A stretch of DNA of 64,000 nt from Apostichopus japonicus (Eukaryota; Echinodermata; Holothuroidea; Aspidochirotida; Stichopodidae): NCBI RefSeq assembly GCF_037975245.1, contig NC_092571.1:28190564-28254563 (forward strand). Direction: 5' to 3'. Below are positions 50,279 to 62,216 of the stretch, in pieces. A program made the translations under genes and the position numbers. Within the stretch, counting starts at the first letter, position 1, and every line of letters begins with the position of its first letter. Below the pieces are notes generated by a model. It was given only the letters and a program-made list of their open reading frames with translations, did not search any database and was not told where the DNA came from.

Positions 50279-52461
50279 TCGGATTCAAAAGCAAGAAGTG
50301 CCCACCGCAGATCGAAGAACTGAGGCTGTTTGAGGACGACTTGCTCCGTATGATCGAGAACGTGAAGTTCAAAAAAGTCACCAACCAATTCCAAGACAAA
50401 CTCAGAAAAGACGTCAGCAGGATCAAGAAATCTACCAAACTGCTCATCCCGGCCGACAAAACCAGAAACCTGTACGAGATAGACACCCAACTACGCGAAA
50501 AACTCCTCAGGCAACACATCACAAAGAACTACCAGACGACCTCCATGGCACCTGTCAACAGAATCAACGCCGAAGCCAGATCCATCGCCGAGAAACTAGG
50601 GATCGACAACCGCATGGAATCGATGGCCACCAAGCAAGCCTTCATCACCCTGAAAGACCACAAGGACAACTTTGAGAACAACCTACCATGCAGGCTCATC
50701 AACCCGGCAAAGAGCGAAACAGGTCTCATCAGCAAGGCCATCCTAGACAGAATAAACAACGCCATAAGAACCGCCACGAAAGTTAACCAATGGAGAAACA
50801 CGTCATCCGTCATCGAATGGTTCAAGAACATACAAGACAAAGAGAAATACACCTTCATCAGCTTCGACATCGTTGAATTCTACCCCTCCATAACAAGAAG
50901 CCTACTGGAAAAAGCCTTAACCATGGCTAAGGACCACACCCACATCTCCAACCAAGACGTACAAATCATAATGCACCCCAGGAAGTCACTCCTTTTCGAC
51001 AACAGCACACCCTGGATGAAGAAAGGACACAACGACCTCTTTGATGTCACAATGGGCAGCTACGATGGGGCCGAGATATGCGAGCTTGTAGGACTCTACA
51101 TCCTAAACACACTAGCGAGAGAATATGGGAAGGAATTCATCGGGCTATACAGGGACGACGGCCTAGCAGCCTTCAAAAACACCAACGGAAGGAAAGCAGA
51201 CCGGATAAGAAAACACATGATCAGCTTATTCAAAGAACTGGGGCTCAACATCACCATCGATTGCAACCTGAAGATCACCAACTTCCTCGACGTAACATTC
51301 AACCTAAACACCGGAAAACACTACCCTTACAGGAAGCCCAACGACCACCCAGTGTACATCCACAGGAATTCCAACCACCCACCAAACATCATCAGGTCCC
51401 TACCAGCCTCAATCAGCAGACGTATCTCCGCCATCTCCCACGACGAGGAGATCTTTAAGAAAGCCGCACCAGCCTACGAGGAAGCACTCAAGTCAAGTAA
51501 TTACACCGAGGGTCTCCCATACATCGCCTACCAACCTACCAAGAACAACCGAAACAGAAGGCGCAACATCATCTGGTTCAACCCACCTTTTAGCAGCAAC
51601 GTAGCCACGAACATAGGAGGCACATTCCTGAAACTTATCAACAAACACTTCCCGAAGACATCGAAACTACACAAGATTTTCAACAGAAACACCGTGAAAG
51701 TCAGCTACAGTTGCATGCCCAACATCGCCAGCATCATCAAAGGACACAACAAACGTATAGCAGCCACCCACACATCGAAAGAAGAGGAAGCCTGCAACTG
51801 CCGAAAAAAGGACACATGCCCACTAAATGGAAACTGCCAGGCATCTAACATCATATACAAGGCCGAAGTGAAAACCACCGACAACTGCAAGACATACATC
51901 GGCCTTACAGAACCCCCCTTCAAGCTCAGATACGGTAACCACAAGATGTCGCTCAACCACGAAAAACACCAAAACGCAACGGAACTCTCGAAGCACATCT
52001 GGCAGCTGAAAAAGAACAACCAGCCATTCACTATCAATTGGTCGATCGCCAGCAGAGCCAAAGCCTACAGCAACGAGTCGAAGCGGTGCAACCTCTGTCT
52101 CACTGAAAAACTCATCATTATCAACGCAGACAAACGGACCCTCCTGAACAAACGCCCAGAGCTCATATCGAAGTGCCGCCACGAAAACAAGTTCTACATA
52201 AACAACTCCAGTCCAACCACCAAACACCGTCAAGAGAACCACACACACCTAAGGAGCGAGCACCGAAGGAAGGCAAAAAACCCCAACAACAGAACGGACG
52301 CAAAAGAGAATACACCAACAGCCGAACACCGAAGAAAGTCTCACAAACCCACCAACAGAACGGACGCGAAAGAGAATACACCGGCAGAACAATACACCAA
52401 CAACCGCATAATCCCCGGTAATCCCGACGAGGATCCTATATATTCATGGAGCATAACTTGA
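50278..52461 (+). pseudogene. Penelope-like element copy 2, 5'-truncated and inverted
   Basis: This copy starts abruptly at the codon equivalent to Phe71 of copy 1 and is open to the stop at 52461; the first internal Met is at 50341. The reverse transcriptase motifs (FDIVEFYPS, YRDD), cysteine cluster and GIY-YIG domain are all intact. It lacks the N-terminal 70 residues, a 5' UTR and its own 5' pseudo-LTR. It lies head to head with copy 1. A 5'-truncated inverted copy beside a full one is typical of Penelope insertions. Confidence 0.9.
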
Positions 52462-52543
52462 AGCTACCAGTTGTCTGAAGATCGCTATAACGCGTGAAAC
52501 TCCGAGTAACAACTACTAGTGTTCCACTAGTCTCATCTAGTAT

Positions 52544-52554
<11 letters not shown>
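52410..52554 (+). repeat. Terminal segment of Penelope-like copy 2
   Basis: This is the inverse of the first part of the 201-bp pseudo-LTR. It loses homology at the ATATAT within it and passes straight into (TA)n, so the distal third of the pseudo-LTR is missing. Confidence 0.85.
52469..52514 (+). ncRNA. Hammerhead ribozyme in copy 2
   Basis: Exact copy of the other two hammerheads on the opposite strand: CUGAAGA at 52475-52481, GAAA at 52496-52499, predicted cut after A52508. A 7-bp hairpin (ACTAGTG/CACTAGT) follows at 52515-52531. Confidence 0.8.
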
Positions 52555-52624
<70 letters not shown>

Positions 52625-52634
52625 TAGATAGATA
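52547..52634. repeat. (TA)n then (GATA)n at the right end of the Penelope-like pair
   Basis: About 75 bp of TA dinucleotides followed by a few GATA units, mirroring the (TA)n on the left. Confidence 0.95.
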
Positions 52635-53220
52635 AATGAATTCTTTCGCAACAATAACAGGACCTATGTGTAGGCGGAGCTTACATGATAACTTCTCACC
52701 TTCACTTTTGATTGGGACTTTGAACCAAGTTGGTCATTCATAATTATATGTTCTTCGGAATGTGCTTCACTTACACCAATCACCACTCTCATATCATAGC
52801 TAATTTGATAGCCATCGGATATGGAATCATATCTGACCCATTACTTGAATCATTATTATTGCTTTCCTACATTGTCAGGCTAATACGTACATTAGAGTTT
52901 ATAACGTGATATTACATTCATCGTAAGATGAAAATAACTGGCAAATGACACCAACTTCAAGCTCATTCAATCGTTTGTATTTGAAGTCTTTGAAGCAGCA
53001 TTTGGGCGTCGTAGCTGAATCGTAGAAGAAGATATCGTCCTCATTTTTTACATTCAATCTCAGGCATAATAGAGATTAACTTTAACAGACCATACACCAC
53101 TTCAACGTATGAATAAATATTTTCCTTAATAGTTCAAAATTTCTTTATTTTGAATTATACATGATGTTAACTTTACATCATCGCAGTATCTAAGACTTTT
53201 ATGAATATAATAAATAAGAT
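52635..53220. other. Intergenic DNA
   Basis: Nothing recognised. Confidence 0.5.
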
Positions 53221-54397
53221 ATGAAAGGAACCAATGTAGTGTTTTCACAATTTATATCAGTAATCAAAGAAGACCTTACCATGGAAAATCACAAACTACT
53301 GAAATCTACAACTACTGAAATTGATCCTAATTGTGCGGGTGAGTCAAGGGACTTCAATATTAATGCATATAATAATCTTCCTAAAGGGGGCTATTCATTT
53401 CAACAGCCGAAGCTAAAAAAAAAAAAAAAAAAAAAGCTTATAAATCCTTCGGTTTCAGATGAAAATTGTAATAAATACTCATATTCTCTCTTAAATCAAT
53501 CTAATAATGAAATTGGTCCTAATTGTGCGGGTGAGTCAAGGTACTTCAATATTAATGCATATAATAATCTTCCTAAAGGGGGCTATTCATTTCAGCAGCC
53601 GAAGCTTAAACAAAAATGTTGAAGCTATTAAAGATTACCTTTCCCTCTTAGCCCATAACTTTACTGCAATGGGTTTTATTGAAACTTGGTATAAAGATAA
53701 CTTCTCTTCACTCATTCACCTGGATAATTACAGTCTTGTTGAGAATCACCGTACAAAAAGGGCGGTGGGGTCTGCCTCTCTATTACAAACGACGTAGTAT
53801 TCAACTGCCGTAACGATATTTCTCCCTTGAACGACGATATCGAAAGTATCTTTGCTGAAATTGATGTTGGGTGTTGTGTATCGCCCTCCAAATGGTGACG
53901 TCACTAGCTCCATTGATCAACTTCATGATATTTTAAAGTGATATTCTGCTGCTGGAGATCATTGTTTTCTAATGGGTGACTTTAATATTGATCTTTGTAA
54001 ACCAGCCGCTAACTATTTCCTTAGTAACCTCACTGCCTGTGGCTTTCACCCAACTATTAAAAACCCACTAGAGTCACTACTAACAGTTCTTCTCTTATTG
54101 ATAATATACTTACAAACTTAAATAATAACAATGCTGGTGCTAAGGTGAATATAGCTGGTGTTTTCACAATTTATATCAGTGATCATTTTCCTATGATTTT
54201 ACACTATACTCTGATATCATATTCTATTCCTGGTTATGCTCGATTTTACTCTCGTAATTATCTGAACATAATATCCAACATTTTGGCCTCCTGTATATCT
54301 AGCACTGATTGGAGTAAATGTTTCTGGCAAATGACACAAACATTGCATTTAATACCTTTAATGATATTTTAAGCCAGTCTTATTCAGACTCCTCCCT

Positions 54398-56109
54398 ACT
54401 GTATACAGTGGCGTCGCCAAGGGGGGCAGGTGGGCACGTGCCCCCCTGGAAAACCTAGTGCCCCCCGACTGCCCCCCCATCTGAGATTTGGGTTGGTAAA
54501 AAAAATATATATATATTGTTATATTCAACTCCCATCATCTGAGTTGGTTTTTCATAAGGACAAAGAAGCACAGTAATTCGTATTTTCTTCAAATGAGATG
54601 CGAAAAAATGAACAAGTTTATCCTTGAACGTCGGGTATCGAAGTCGTAACCCGCGCCATCACAACAGGTGTCGATATTTACATTGAATGTGTCAGTGCTC
54701 ACGCCATACCAGCGGATATACAAGTCCGCTTCGCGAGCTACATGACTGTGAGAAGGGAGGGTACTGCAATATGTTGCCTTGGTCTGAGGTTGACAGGTTA
54801 GGAGCTGACGAAATGTGAGAATGTGAGGGTCCGCAGGCACCATACTTGCCTATATTTGTGGACCCATATATTAACCCTGTTGTGTAGGGTGCAGAGGTCA
54901 TTTGAGGTCAGATGCTTGTAGGAACAAATGGCGAATGTTCACACCTGCATACTGAGCCATACTCGATGTGTGATCAAACTTTGGATTGCATAGTGAGATC
55001 CCTGATAGGGGCCAATAACGATGCTGGAACCTGTTACATCTTAATAGATAATGGGCGAAAACGAGAAGGACAAGAAAGGAGTCGGGGTAATGCACACATT
55101 AATTCAACAAATGTAGGTTCTATTGATAGGGTTAGGCATAATATCGACAGCATGTGGTTCATATCCTCTGCAAAATTCTGCGCCTTGTTAAAATCATTAC
55201 CTCAAAAATAGCAATTTCTGGAGACATCTTCAGATCGAATTTAGCATCAAATGTGGCAGCATTTTGCATCTAGCCCATCCTCCGTATGCGAAAATTTTTC
55301 AAAGGGGAGGGGGGGGCAGTGGCGGCGGAACCGGGGGGCTTGGGGGGGGGCTCAGCCCCCCAATGAAAAAGTTGAGGGGGCAAATGCATGATAAGCCCCC
55401 CCCCCAATATTTACCAAGGCTCCGAAACGTGCATCTGCCCAATTTTCAATCCATACTTGTCGATCTGTCCGATGCACACGTATACTATATAGGTGTTATA
55501 ATTTTAGTAAATGGCTATAGACCATATTGTCACCCCAACCGCGTCTTCACGCCCCGTGAAAAGTGGAAGCAGTGAGTGTGAGTAACGGTAAGCGCAACAC
55601 AACTTCGTCTTAGGCCAATGACTTGCTTCATTTCAGCCAGTTCTCCAACATCCCCTTACTACACTCAAAAACGTCTTTGCGAGTACACTACGAGTAATAG
55701 CTACTCTCTTAATTTAAAACACCATCGAATATACAAATTACAATGTTTTTACAGACTTTTACGTGCAATCTGAGAAATTGCAGGCTTGAGACCCATATTT
55801 TAGGGCTAGGTATTTGCAGCATAAAACAATCGGGAAGTGCCGTTTCCGGCCATCTGGGGGTTTGAAAAACCCAAAATGTTCTTGTACGCTCCGCGCCAAC
55901 CGATGGTGGCGCTCCGCTTAGATAGTCTCTACACATTAGCCCCCCCCCCCAATAACTTTCCCGTTCCGCCGCGCCTGGAGGGGCACCCCCTCCCCTTAGA
56001 CCCCTACCCCAGGACGTTGATCCGTATCCACTTAAGTGCCCCCCATCAAATGCTGGTGCCCCCCTGTGCCCCCCAGACTGAAAAGTCTGGTGACGCCACT
56101 GACTGTATA
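54398..56109. mobile_element. 1.7-kb hAT-type element inserted in the LINE, perfect 8-bp duplication
   Basis: The element spans 54406-56101. Its left end CAGTGGCGTCGCCA and right end GGTGACGCCACTG are inverted, and ACTGTATA is duplicated on both sides. The subterminal C/G runs (CCCCCC) are typical of this family. No transposase frame was found. It holds a second, nested element at about 55317-55976. Confidence 0.9.
55317..55976. mobile_element. Nested hAT-type element
   Basis: CAGTGGCGGCGGAAC at 55317 and GTTCCGCCGCGCCTG near 55962-55976 are inverted with two mismatches. The interior contains the GGTGGCGCTCCGCTTAGATAGT block shared with the 36017 element. A clear target duplication could not be read in the G-rich flank. 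Confidence 0.55.
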
Positions 56110-56403
56110 ACGTACGACAAAGGCAAAAGAAAAAGCAACCTTGGATTACCAATGGACTCCTTGTTTCAATTAAACGTAAGAATAAACTGTACAAGACTTA
56201 CTTAAATTTACCAAATCAAGTTAACAAAGAGTTCTTCACCAAATATCGAAATAAGCTCAAACACATCCTGCACATAGCAAAGAGAAAACATTATACATAC
56301 ATATTCAACAGCTCCAAACATGACAACAAAAAGACATGGGAAAACATAAACAGTCTATTTTAAGCAATGGCAAAAAAGTTTTCAATTACCCTAACATCTT
56401 CAT

Positions 56404-56597
<194 letters not shown>

Positions 56598-56629
56598 ATG
56601 TACCTATTTTGTGTGATTTATCCTTGAAC

Positions 56630-59600
56630 CTTGAAATGTGAGACATTCGGATTTTGATTCGTTTATCAAATTGATATTTTCGTCGTTTCGATTTTTGATT
56701 GGCTACACTGAGTTGGTTGTTATGTTGGCGTTGACCGGTGGTCAATTTAGGAAGTGTAACGCGCCACTTCAAATAAACACAGAAGCCCTGTATGTGTGTG
56801 ATCTCCTCTTTGTGTTAGAGAACTTACTCCTATTTACAGATGGGTGCACTTAAATATAACTTAGAGTGCATTGCTAAAGAGATGATGTATTTCTTATAAG
56901 CGCGTGCTAATGCTAAACTTGTGCAGTAGATATAAAAAATGTGTTTAGATTGTAAATTAAATACAAAGACATGTAATGTTTAGCATTCAGCGTTTTTCCT
57001 TTTAAAGTAAACAAAATATTCTTTTAGTTATAGGATGACTAATGTGTACAATTGATGAAGAAAAGGCAAAGCCCTTTTCAGCTTATTTGACATGACAACA
57101 TTGAACTCATAAAAGTTTTAAATTGAATTCACAAAAGTTTGGAAAAATGATGGTGCAAATTCTATAAGGACTTTGCTTTGACAAAGAGATGCAAACAGTG
57201 TGAGTAATTAGCAAAACATTGTACTAGGAACATCGCTTTAATCATAAAACATGACTTAAAACAGATTTAGTGAAAACTAACCAATAACACACAAGCTATA
57301 CATATGGCAATGTTGATGCCACCTTGGTACATTGGCGGAAATGAATGAGACTGCTAGTTTACAAGAGATTGGAGATTTACACTCTAATGGTATTTTATAT
57401 TTTCTGAAAAGCAGAGACATTTTTTGTGAAGAATATAGCCGAATAAGGATAAATCATTTTTTACAAAAAGAAAAATAAGGAGATGGAGATGTAAACGCGA
57501 GCACGTTTGTTGGCTGGCGTGCTCATTTTTTTTTTATTATAAATACTGTTTTATAAACCCCTCCTCCCCCACAAAATCATTATTTCTATTTTATTTTCTA
57601 TATACTATGCACTTTTAAACTTAAAGAGTCAAGAGGTCTAGAAGGCCCTGGTAGAAAGTAAAAACTGTTACCACTAGTGCGAAAAGATACATGTTAGAGG
57701 AATAATCGGACATGTCAGGCCTTTTCGAACAGCGTATAATAGTTCAAAGGTCATACACTGAGACTATAAATGACACCGGTCGCAAAGAAATAAAACGTTT
57801 GGATGTTTCTTTTCAGACTGATTAGGATTCTGTGTTATTTTGACCTTACGTTGTTAAATATCCGAAAGTACAAATGAAATGATAAAGTCATTAAACATAT
57901 TCACGCTAACGAATTTAAACACAGTTGCTTAGCAACAATTATATGTGTTCCATGTGTACTTTCAAATTCGTCTTACGATGAATTTGTTTTCGTCGTTGAT
58001 TCCAAGTGTTTGAAATGAATGGAGGGCTCTGTTTCTCAATAGCAAGAGCCCTCATTATACACAATCCATGACAAGGAAGATAAAGTAGCTGCTTTGTTCC
58101 AAATGTAAGCGTTCATTTTAGTACAGTTAACCTGGAACAAGGAAGTTAAAATAACCTAACAACACACTATGATGATACAAAATGATAATTGAAGGCATTA
58201 AAATGATGTCGCGATATAAGATGTTGTACATCAATATCACGAAATGTCAATTCTTTGACACAATATTCAAATTGAGCAAAAATCATTCCAAAATTATGAT
58301 TAGACAACCGATGTACTCTATTGTTTGTTGCCTGTTATACAGTGGCGTAGCCAGCAGGGGGGGGGCAGGGGCGGGAGCCCCCAGTTGAAATGCTCGCCCC
58401 CCCCCAAATGCTCGCCCCCCCCAAATGGAATTATTGACTGAGAAAAAAAAAACTTGAATGCACACTAAATATGTTGCTGGGCATATGTGCATATATTACC
58501 ATGGTTTTTATGCAATTTTTATTCTTTACCTCTTACCTAATTCTCTATCTGCGAAATTGGGTGGCCAAAATAAAAATCACTACCATGGGAACATTGCCTT
58601 GAAAAAGAATTTGACCCAAGCAGCAGCGCAATAAACGCCACTGTCTCTGTATTGTCAAATGTGGAAACGGGTTGGCAATTTAATTAAACGGTCTCCGCGG
58701 CACTCACAAGGGGAGGCTACGTTCAGTTTATGTTCACATGGTTATCCCTGATCCCTGGATTGTGTTCCGCAATGATCCACACGTGAGTGACGTGTACGGC
58801 AGAATGAATATCACAGTATTTAGAAACAATTTGCATTTTGACTGAAACTTACAACATGTTTTGCTACTCCTACGCGACCAATCGCGATGTGTTTCTTGGG
58901 TTCGGTACATTCAACACAGAACAGCCTAGTAGTCTATATACGTTTGTGTTTCCGTAGTGAGCTCATAGGCCCCAGGTGACCAGACGTCCCCGATTTTCGG
59001 GGACAGTCACCGATTACAGTGTGCTGTCCCCGATGAACAAGTGTCCCCGAAAAGGTCCCCGATTCGTCAAAATGTTCAGAAATTTCGAAAATATACCACA
59101 TTATTAGTAAAATAATTGTAAAAACAAAATTTAGTCAAGTGTGCAGTCGCGGAACGGAACTTATAACCAGTATTTCAGGTGGGCCAGTGCAAAGTGGAAA
59201 CACTGTTAAAAATATGCTAGATCGATCTAGCCTAGCACTCTTTCGACCGTATAAATGGCAACTACGGCGACACAACGACACTTATAGTGTGAGCATGAGC
59301 AAATCACAAGCTCTCAAAGAACCACGTAAAGTAGGTGGATTTCATTTAAGAAAGAGCTACATTTTTGAAAATAAATTGATTAAAAAAGTGCTTCAAAGTA
59401 TCACCATTTTACATCTAAGCACCTTTAGGCACTTGAAAATTTTCCAAAGGGGAGGGGCTGTCCCCCTCCCCTTTGGAAAATTCTGCTTATTACTTGGTTA
59501 AATACAAATGTGTAAAACAACAAAATACGTGCATTATTCCATGCATCAAGACTTCAGATTCACCAAGCGACGAAACTCAAGGGAAATAAATAACGCTTCA

Positions 59601-59860
59601 CCTGATAATGACACTACGAGATGAACAATATTACACATAGCCAGCTAATATTATCATTCGTATGTGGAAATGTCAAGACTCATTTAGGGTCAAAAGAGAC
59701 TGGCTTATCATAAGCCCATATTGTATTAACTCACAACAAATAAACGCAGTATCATTATTGCTATTATCATTTCCATTACAAAAGATTAAGTAATCATACA
59801 CAAAAATGATCTCTTTAAGGGCATTCAGATCGGTACCATTTGTAGCCACTGATAAGCTGG
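56630..59860. repeat. Segmental duplication block B (pairs with 42553-44060)
   Basis: Homologous to block A, but with two extra stretches: 56685-57661, which is absent from A, and about 58340-59480, which replaces about 430 bp of A. The homology continues into the receptor at 59871. Confidence 0.85.
58340..59480. mobile_element. Composite transposon-derived insertion
   Basis: The insertion starts with CAGTGGCGTAGCCAGCAGGGG, a hAT-type end. It includes CCAGACGTCCCCGATTTTCG-type repeats at about 58979-59067 and ends near TTTCCAAAGGGGAGGGG, a phrase also present near 2038. Right end and duplication were not resolved. Confidence 0.5.
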
Positions 59861-59870
59861 TACTTTAACG

Positions 59871-60105
59871 TTACATCATCTGACTCGGAACGAGATATAA
59901 TTGTCTGTCATAATTATACTTAGAGTCCTCAGAAATATCAGCATACTTTGCAGCTTCTTCCTCTGTATTTTGATTCAATGTTAGAGAGTGAGCATACACC
60001 TGAGGGTCGTCTACATTAGTCTGATGCTGACCTACATGTGTACTTTCCGGTCTTATGGTAGTTGTATAAGTAGTGTTAGACATCGGGAATTGGCCAATCG
60101 CATGA

Positions 60106-60140
<35 letters not shown>

Positions 60141-61294
60141 CGATGATGATGATGATGGTGCTAATCTACATGTATACGCAACGACGGCAATTCAAGCGAA
60201 GTAATAACGTTAGTAGTACAATGATAATACAGGAGAGAACCAATATCATTAAATGACACAGATCGAAATTATGTGATCTTACGAAATTAACACTGGCATG
60301 ATTGAAAATGTTCCTTCCACCATATGAACCACTGCATTCAAAATTTATTGATCCATCGATACTTGATCCATAATCAAATATCTTGAGCTGTAATGAATCA
60401 TTGATCTTAGTGATGTTATACTGACAATCTTTCAGTGGAATATCAGTCCATTCTAGTACAACTCCACTCACATTACTGGTACAGGTTAGAGTAATATTTT
60501 CTCTTTTATTTGTGTTGACTTTGTAGTGAGATGGATCAATCGATACGGAGAATGTCGATAAAATCACTAACGGTCCGAAGGAACAAGATTTGTTGTAGCT
60601 CTGATAGGGAGCAGGTAACTGTTGGATTACTCTGCAGATCAAGCTGCTATTGTTAAAAGAAGAATCCAGGTATGTAGAGAATGATCGTGATGTTGAAAGC
60701 TGTCGCTCAGTGATGATTAAATCTGTGCTATTAACTTGTTGCTGTCTACCTTCCGTCTGAACGTAGAGAGATATATTAACAACTGGATTTCCTTCTTCTG
60801 TTGTACAGTTGAACTCGAACGGCACTTGTAAAGGGTCACTGAAGACTATAGGAAGTTCGTAGTTGGATGTACATCGAGGATACTCTTCTGATGGACTGTA
60901 AATAACCTGTACGATTATATAGTGGAACCCTGGATGTCTACAGATGAAGTCGTCTTGATTGTCTCGTGATATATTGATAATAGTTAAAATACAAGCAGAG
61001 TCAGTTCTGCTAAAGATAATATTGTCTGGTAAGAATGGAATCAAAGATCCATTCCTAACGTAATCTATGTGAGCCCCCCCCCCCTATGTGACATTCATCA
61101 GAAGTATGTTGCTGACAAATGAGATCAACCGTATCCCCCTCGAGAACTTCACGAGAATAAATCTTCCTACTATGTTCTGTAAAAGTAAATGAACTTCTGA
61201 TTCCACTGGAGCCAACCACGCATAGACTGACCCCAAACGCAATCACAAAAGTGACAGATTTTGCAAGCAAATCGTCTGCTGTATTTATCTTCAT
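59871..61294 (-). pseudogene. Ig receptor copy 2, nearly intact with two frame breaks
   Basis: The Met codon ending at 61294 starts a signal-like peptide (SVTFVIAFGVSLCVVG) and Ig 1 (VDLIC). At 61074-61084 a run of 11 G (read on this strand) shifts the frame by one base relative to copy 1; the frame then stays open from about 61070 to 60166. It covers the end of Ig 1 (DDFIC), Ig 2 (FEFNC to SSLIC), Ig 3 (ITLTC to INFEC) and a membrane segment (LMILVLSCIIIVLLTLLL). A 4-base insertion near 60171-60174 then brings a stop just after the anchor. The tail frame, with a serine run, KYADI and QLYLVPSQMM, continues separately to 59871. It has no introns. If the G run is an assembly error the gene may encode a tail-less receptor. 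The break calls rest on comparison with copy 1. Confidence 0.8.
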
Positions 61295-61768
61295 ATTCGG
61301 TACTTCTATAAAAAAAAGCTGAGGAGAGAATTATGTTCAATCATGTTTAAAATATTGTTACCTTAAAAAGTTTATACAACAGCAAGTTCTGAAGTGACAT
61401 GATAAATGACCAATATCAGGTGACCACTGGCATCTTATATTGTTAAAGAAATTATCATTCTGAAATGAGTAGTAAGTGCGAACATGAAAATATTGATGCA
61501 AATTGTTTAAATATATTTGTGAAGATTGCCAACGAAGTGGTGCTGAGAAGTATGTCATCAAAAAGCAGTGTACATTTGTACTCAAATTCACAATAGATGC
61601 AAAATAAGACCAGATTATGATATTTACTAAAACCCATAGTCACTTTTGAAACCATTTGATGCTATCTATATTAAAGAAGAGTTTTGAATAGTGTTGTGCA
61701 GAAAGGTGTACATCGCCAACGGTGTATTGAGAGCGCAAAAGAATCTCATACCTGTTTTTTGTTATGGA

Positions 61769-61774
61769 AAATGC

Positions 61775-61814
<40 letters not shown>
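61769..61814. repeat. (TA)n microsatellite
   Basis: AT run directly attached to the tail of the tRNA-containing repeat, copy 2. Confidence 0.9.
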
Positions 61815-61819
<5 letters not shown>

Positions 61820-62045
61820 ATCGTAATGAGTTGGAAAATCAAGAACAGTGAAAAAAACTTCCAGCCACTACCGGGATTCGAACCCGGGCCTTTCGCTCTG
61901 TACGAGGACATCCTAACCAACTAGGCTATGGACGCTGATTGTATGTCCAGAGGTTCGAAACCGGTAGGGAAAGTTGTAATTCCACTGTAGGCGTTTGTCA
62001 CCTGTATCGAACAATACTAGTTCTGTTTTTGGTGACATATTTTGC
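61815..62045 (-). repeat. tRNA-containing repeat, copy 2
   Basis: Inverse orientation to the copy at 47214-47440. The tRNA-like part (61869-61936) has a perfect T-arm, CCGGGTTCGAATCCCGG, and a D-arm region TAGCCTAGTTGGTTAGGA. The acceptor ends do not pair. A third piece, only the tail (GAAAATCGTGATGGGTTGG), lies at 62188-62216. Confidence 0.75.
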
Positions 62046-62216
62046 CTTAATCTAGGGATCAAACATGATGCTAACCAACTGGAAAATCATTTGTGATTCC
62101 TTAAGCCGGATCTCGAAAGAGATACTTTGAACAGACTTTATGTTAATGAAATGGAGGTAAACGACAAAGGCAAATGAATATATATAAATGAAAATCGTGA
62201 TGGGTTGGAAAAACAA

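Larger units (their letters stand above)
53221..56385 (+). pseudogene. CR1/L2-like LINE remnant, interrupted by a DNA transposon
   Basis: Conceptual translation with several frame changes shows a non-LTR endonuclease domain: SLNKNVEAIKDYLSLL, IETW, a GGG segment, YRPPNG, GDFNIDL, a LIDNILTN-type motif and SDHFP, between about 53590 and 54190. After the insertion at 54406-56101 the linker to the reverse transcriptase resumes (PWIT, NKLYKTYLN, KKTWENINSL) to about 56360, where a (GAT)n array begins. The reverse transcriptase itself is absent. Ahead of the endonuclease, a roughly 95-bp segment encoding NCAGES...NINAYNNLPKGG occurs twice (about 53325 and 53510), a local duplication. The clade is inferred from the endonuclease style. 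Confidence 0.75.
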
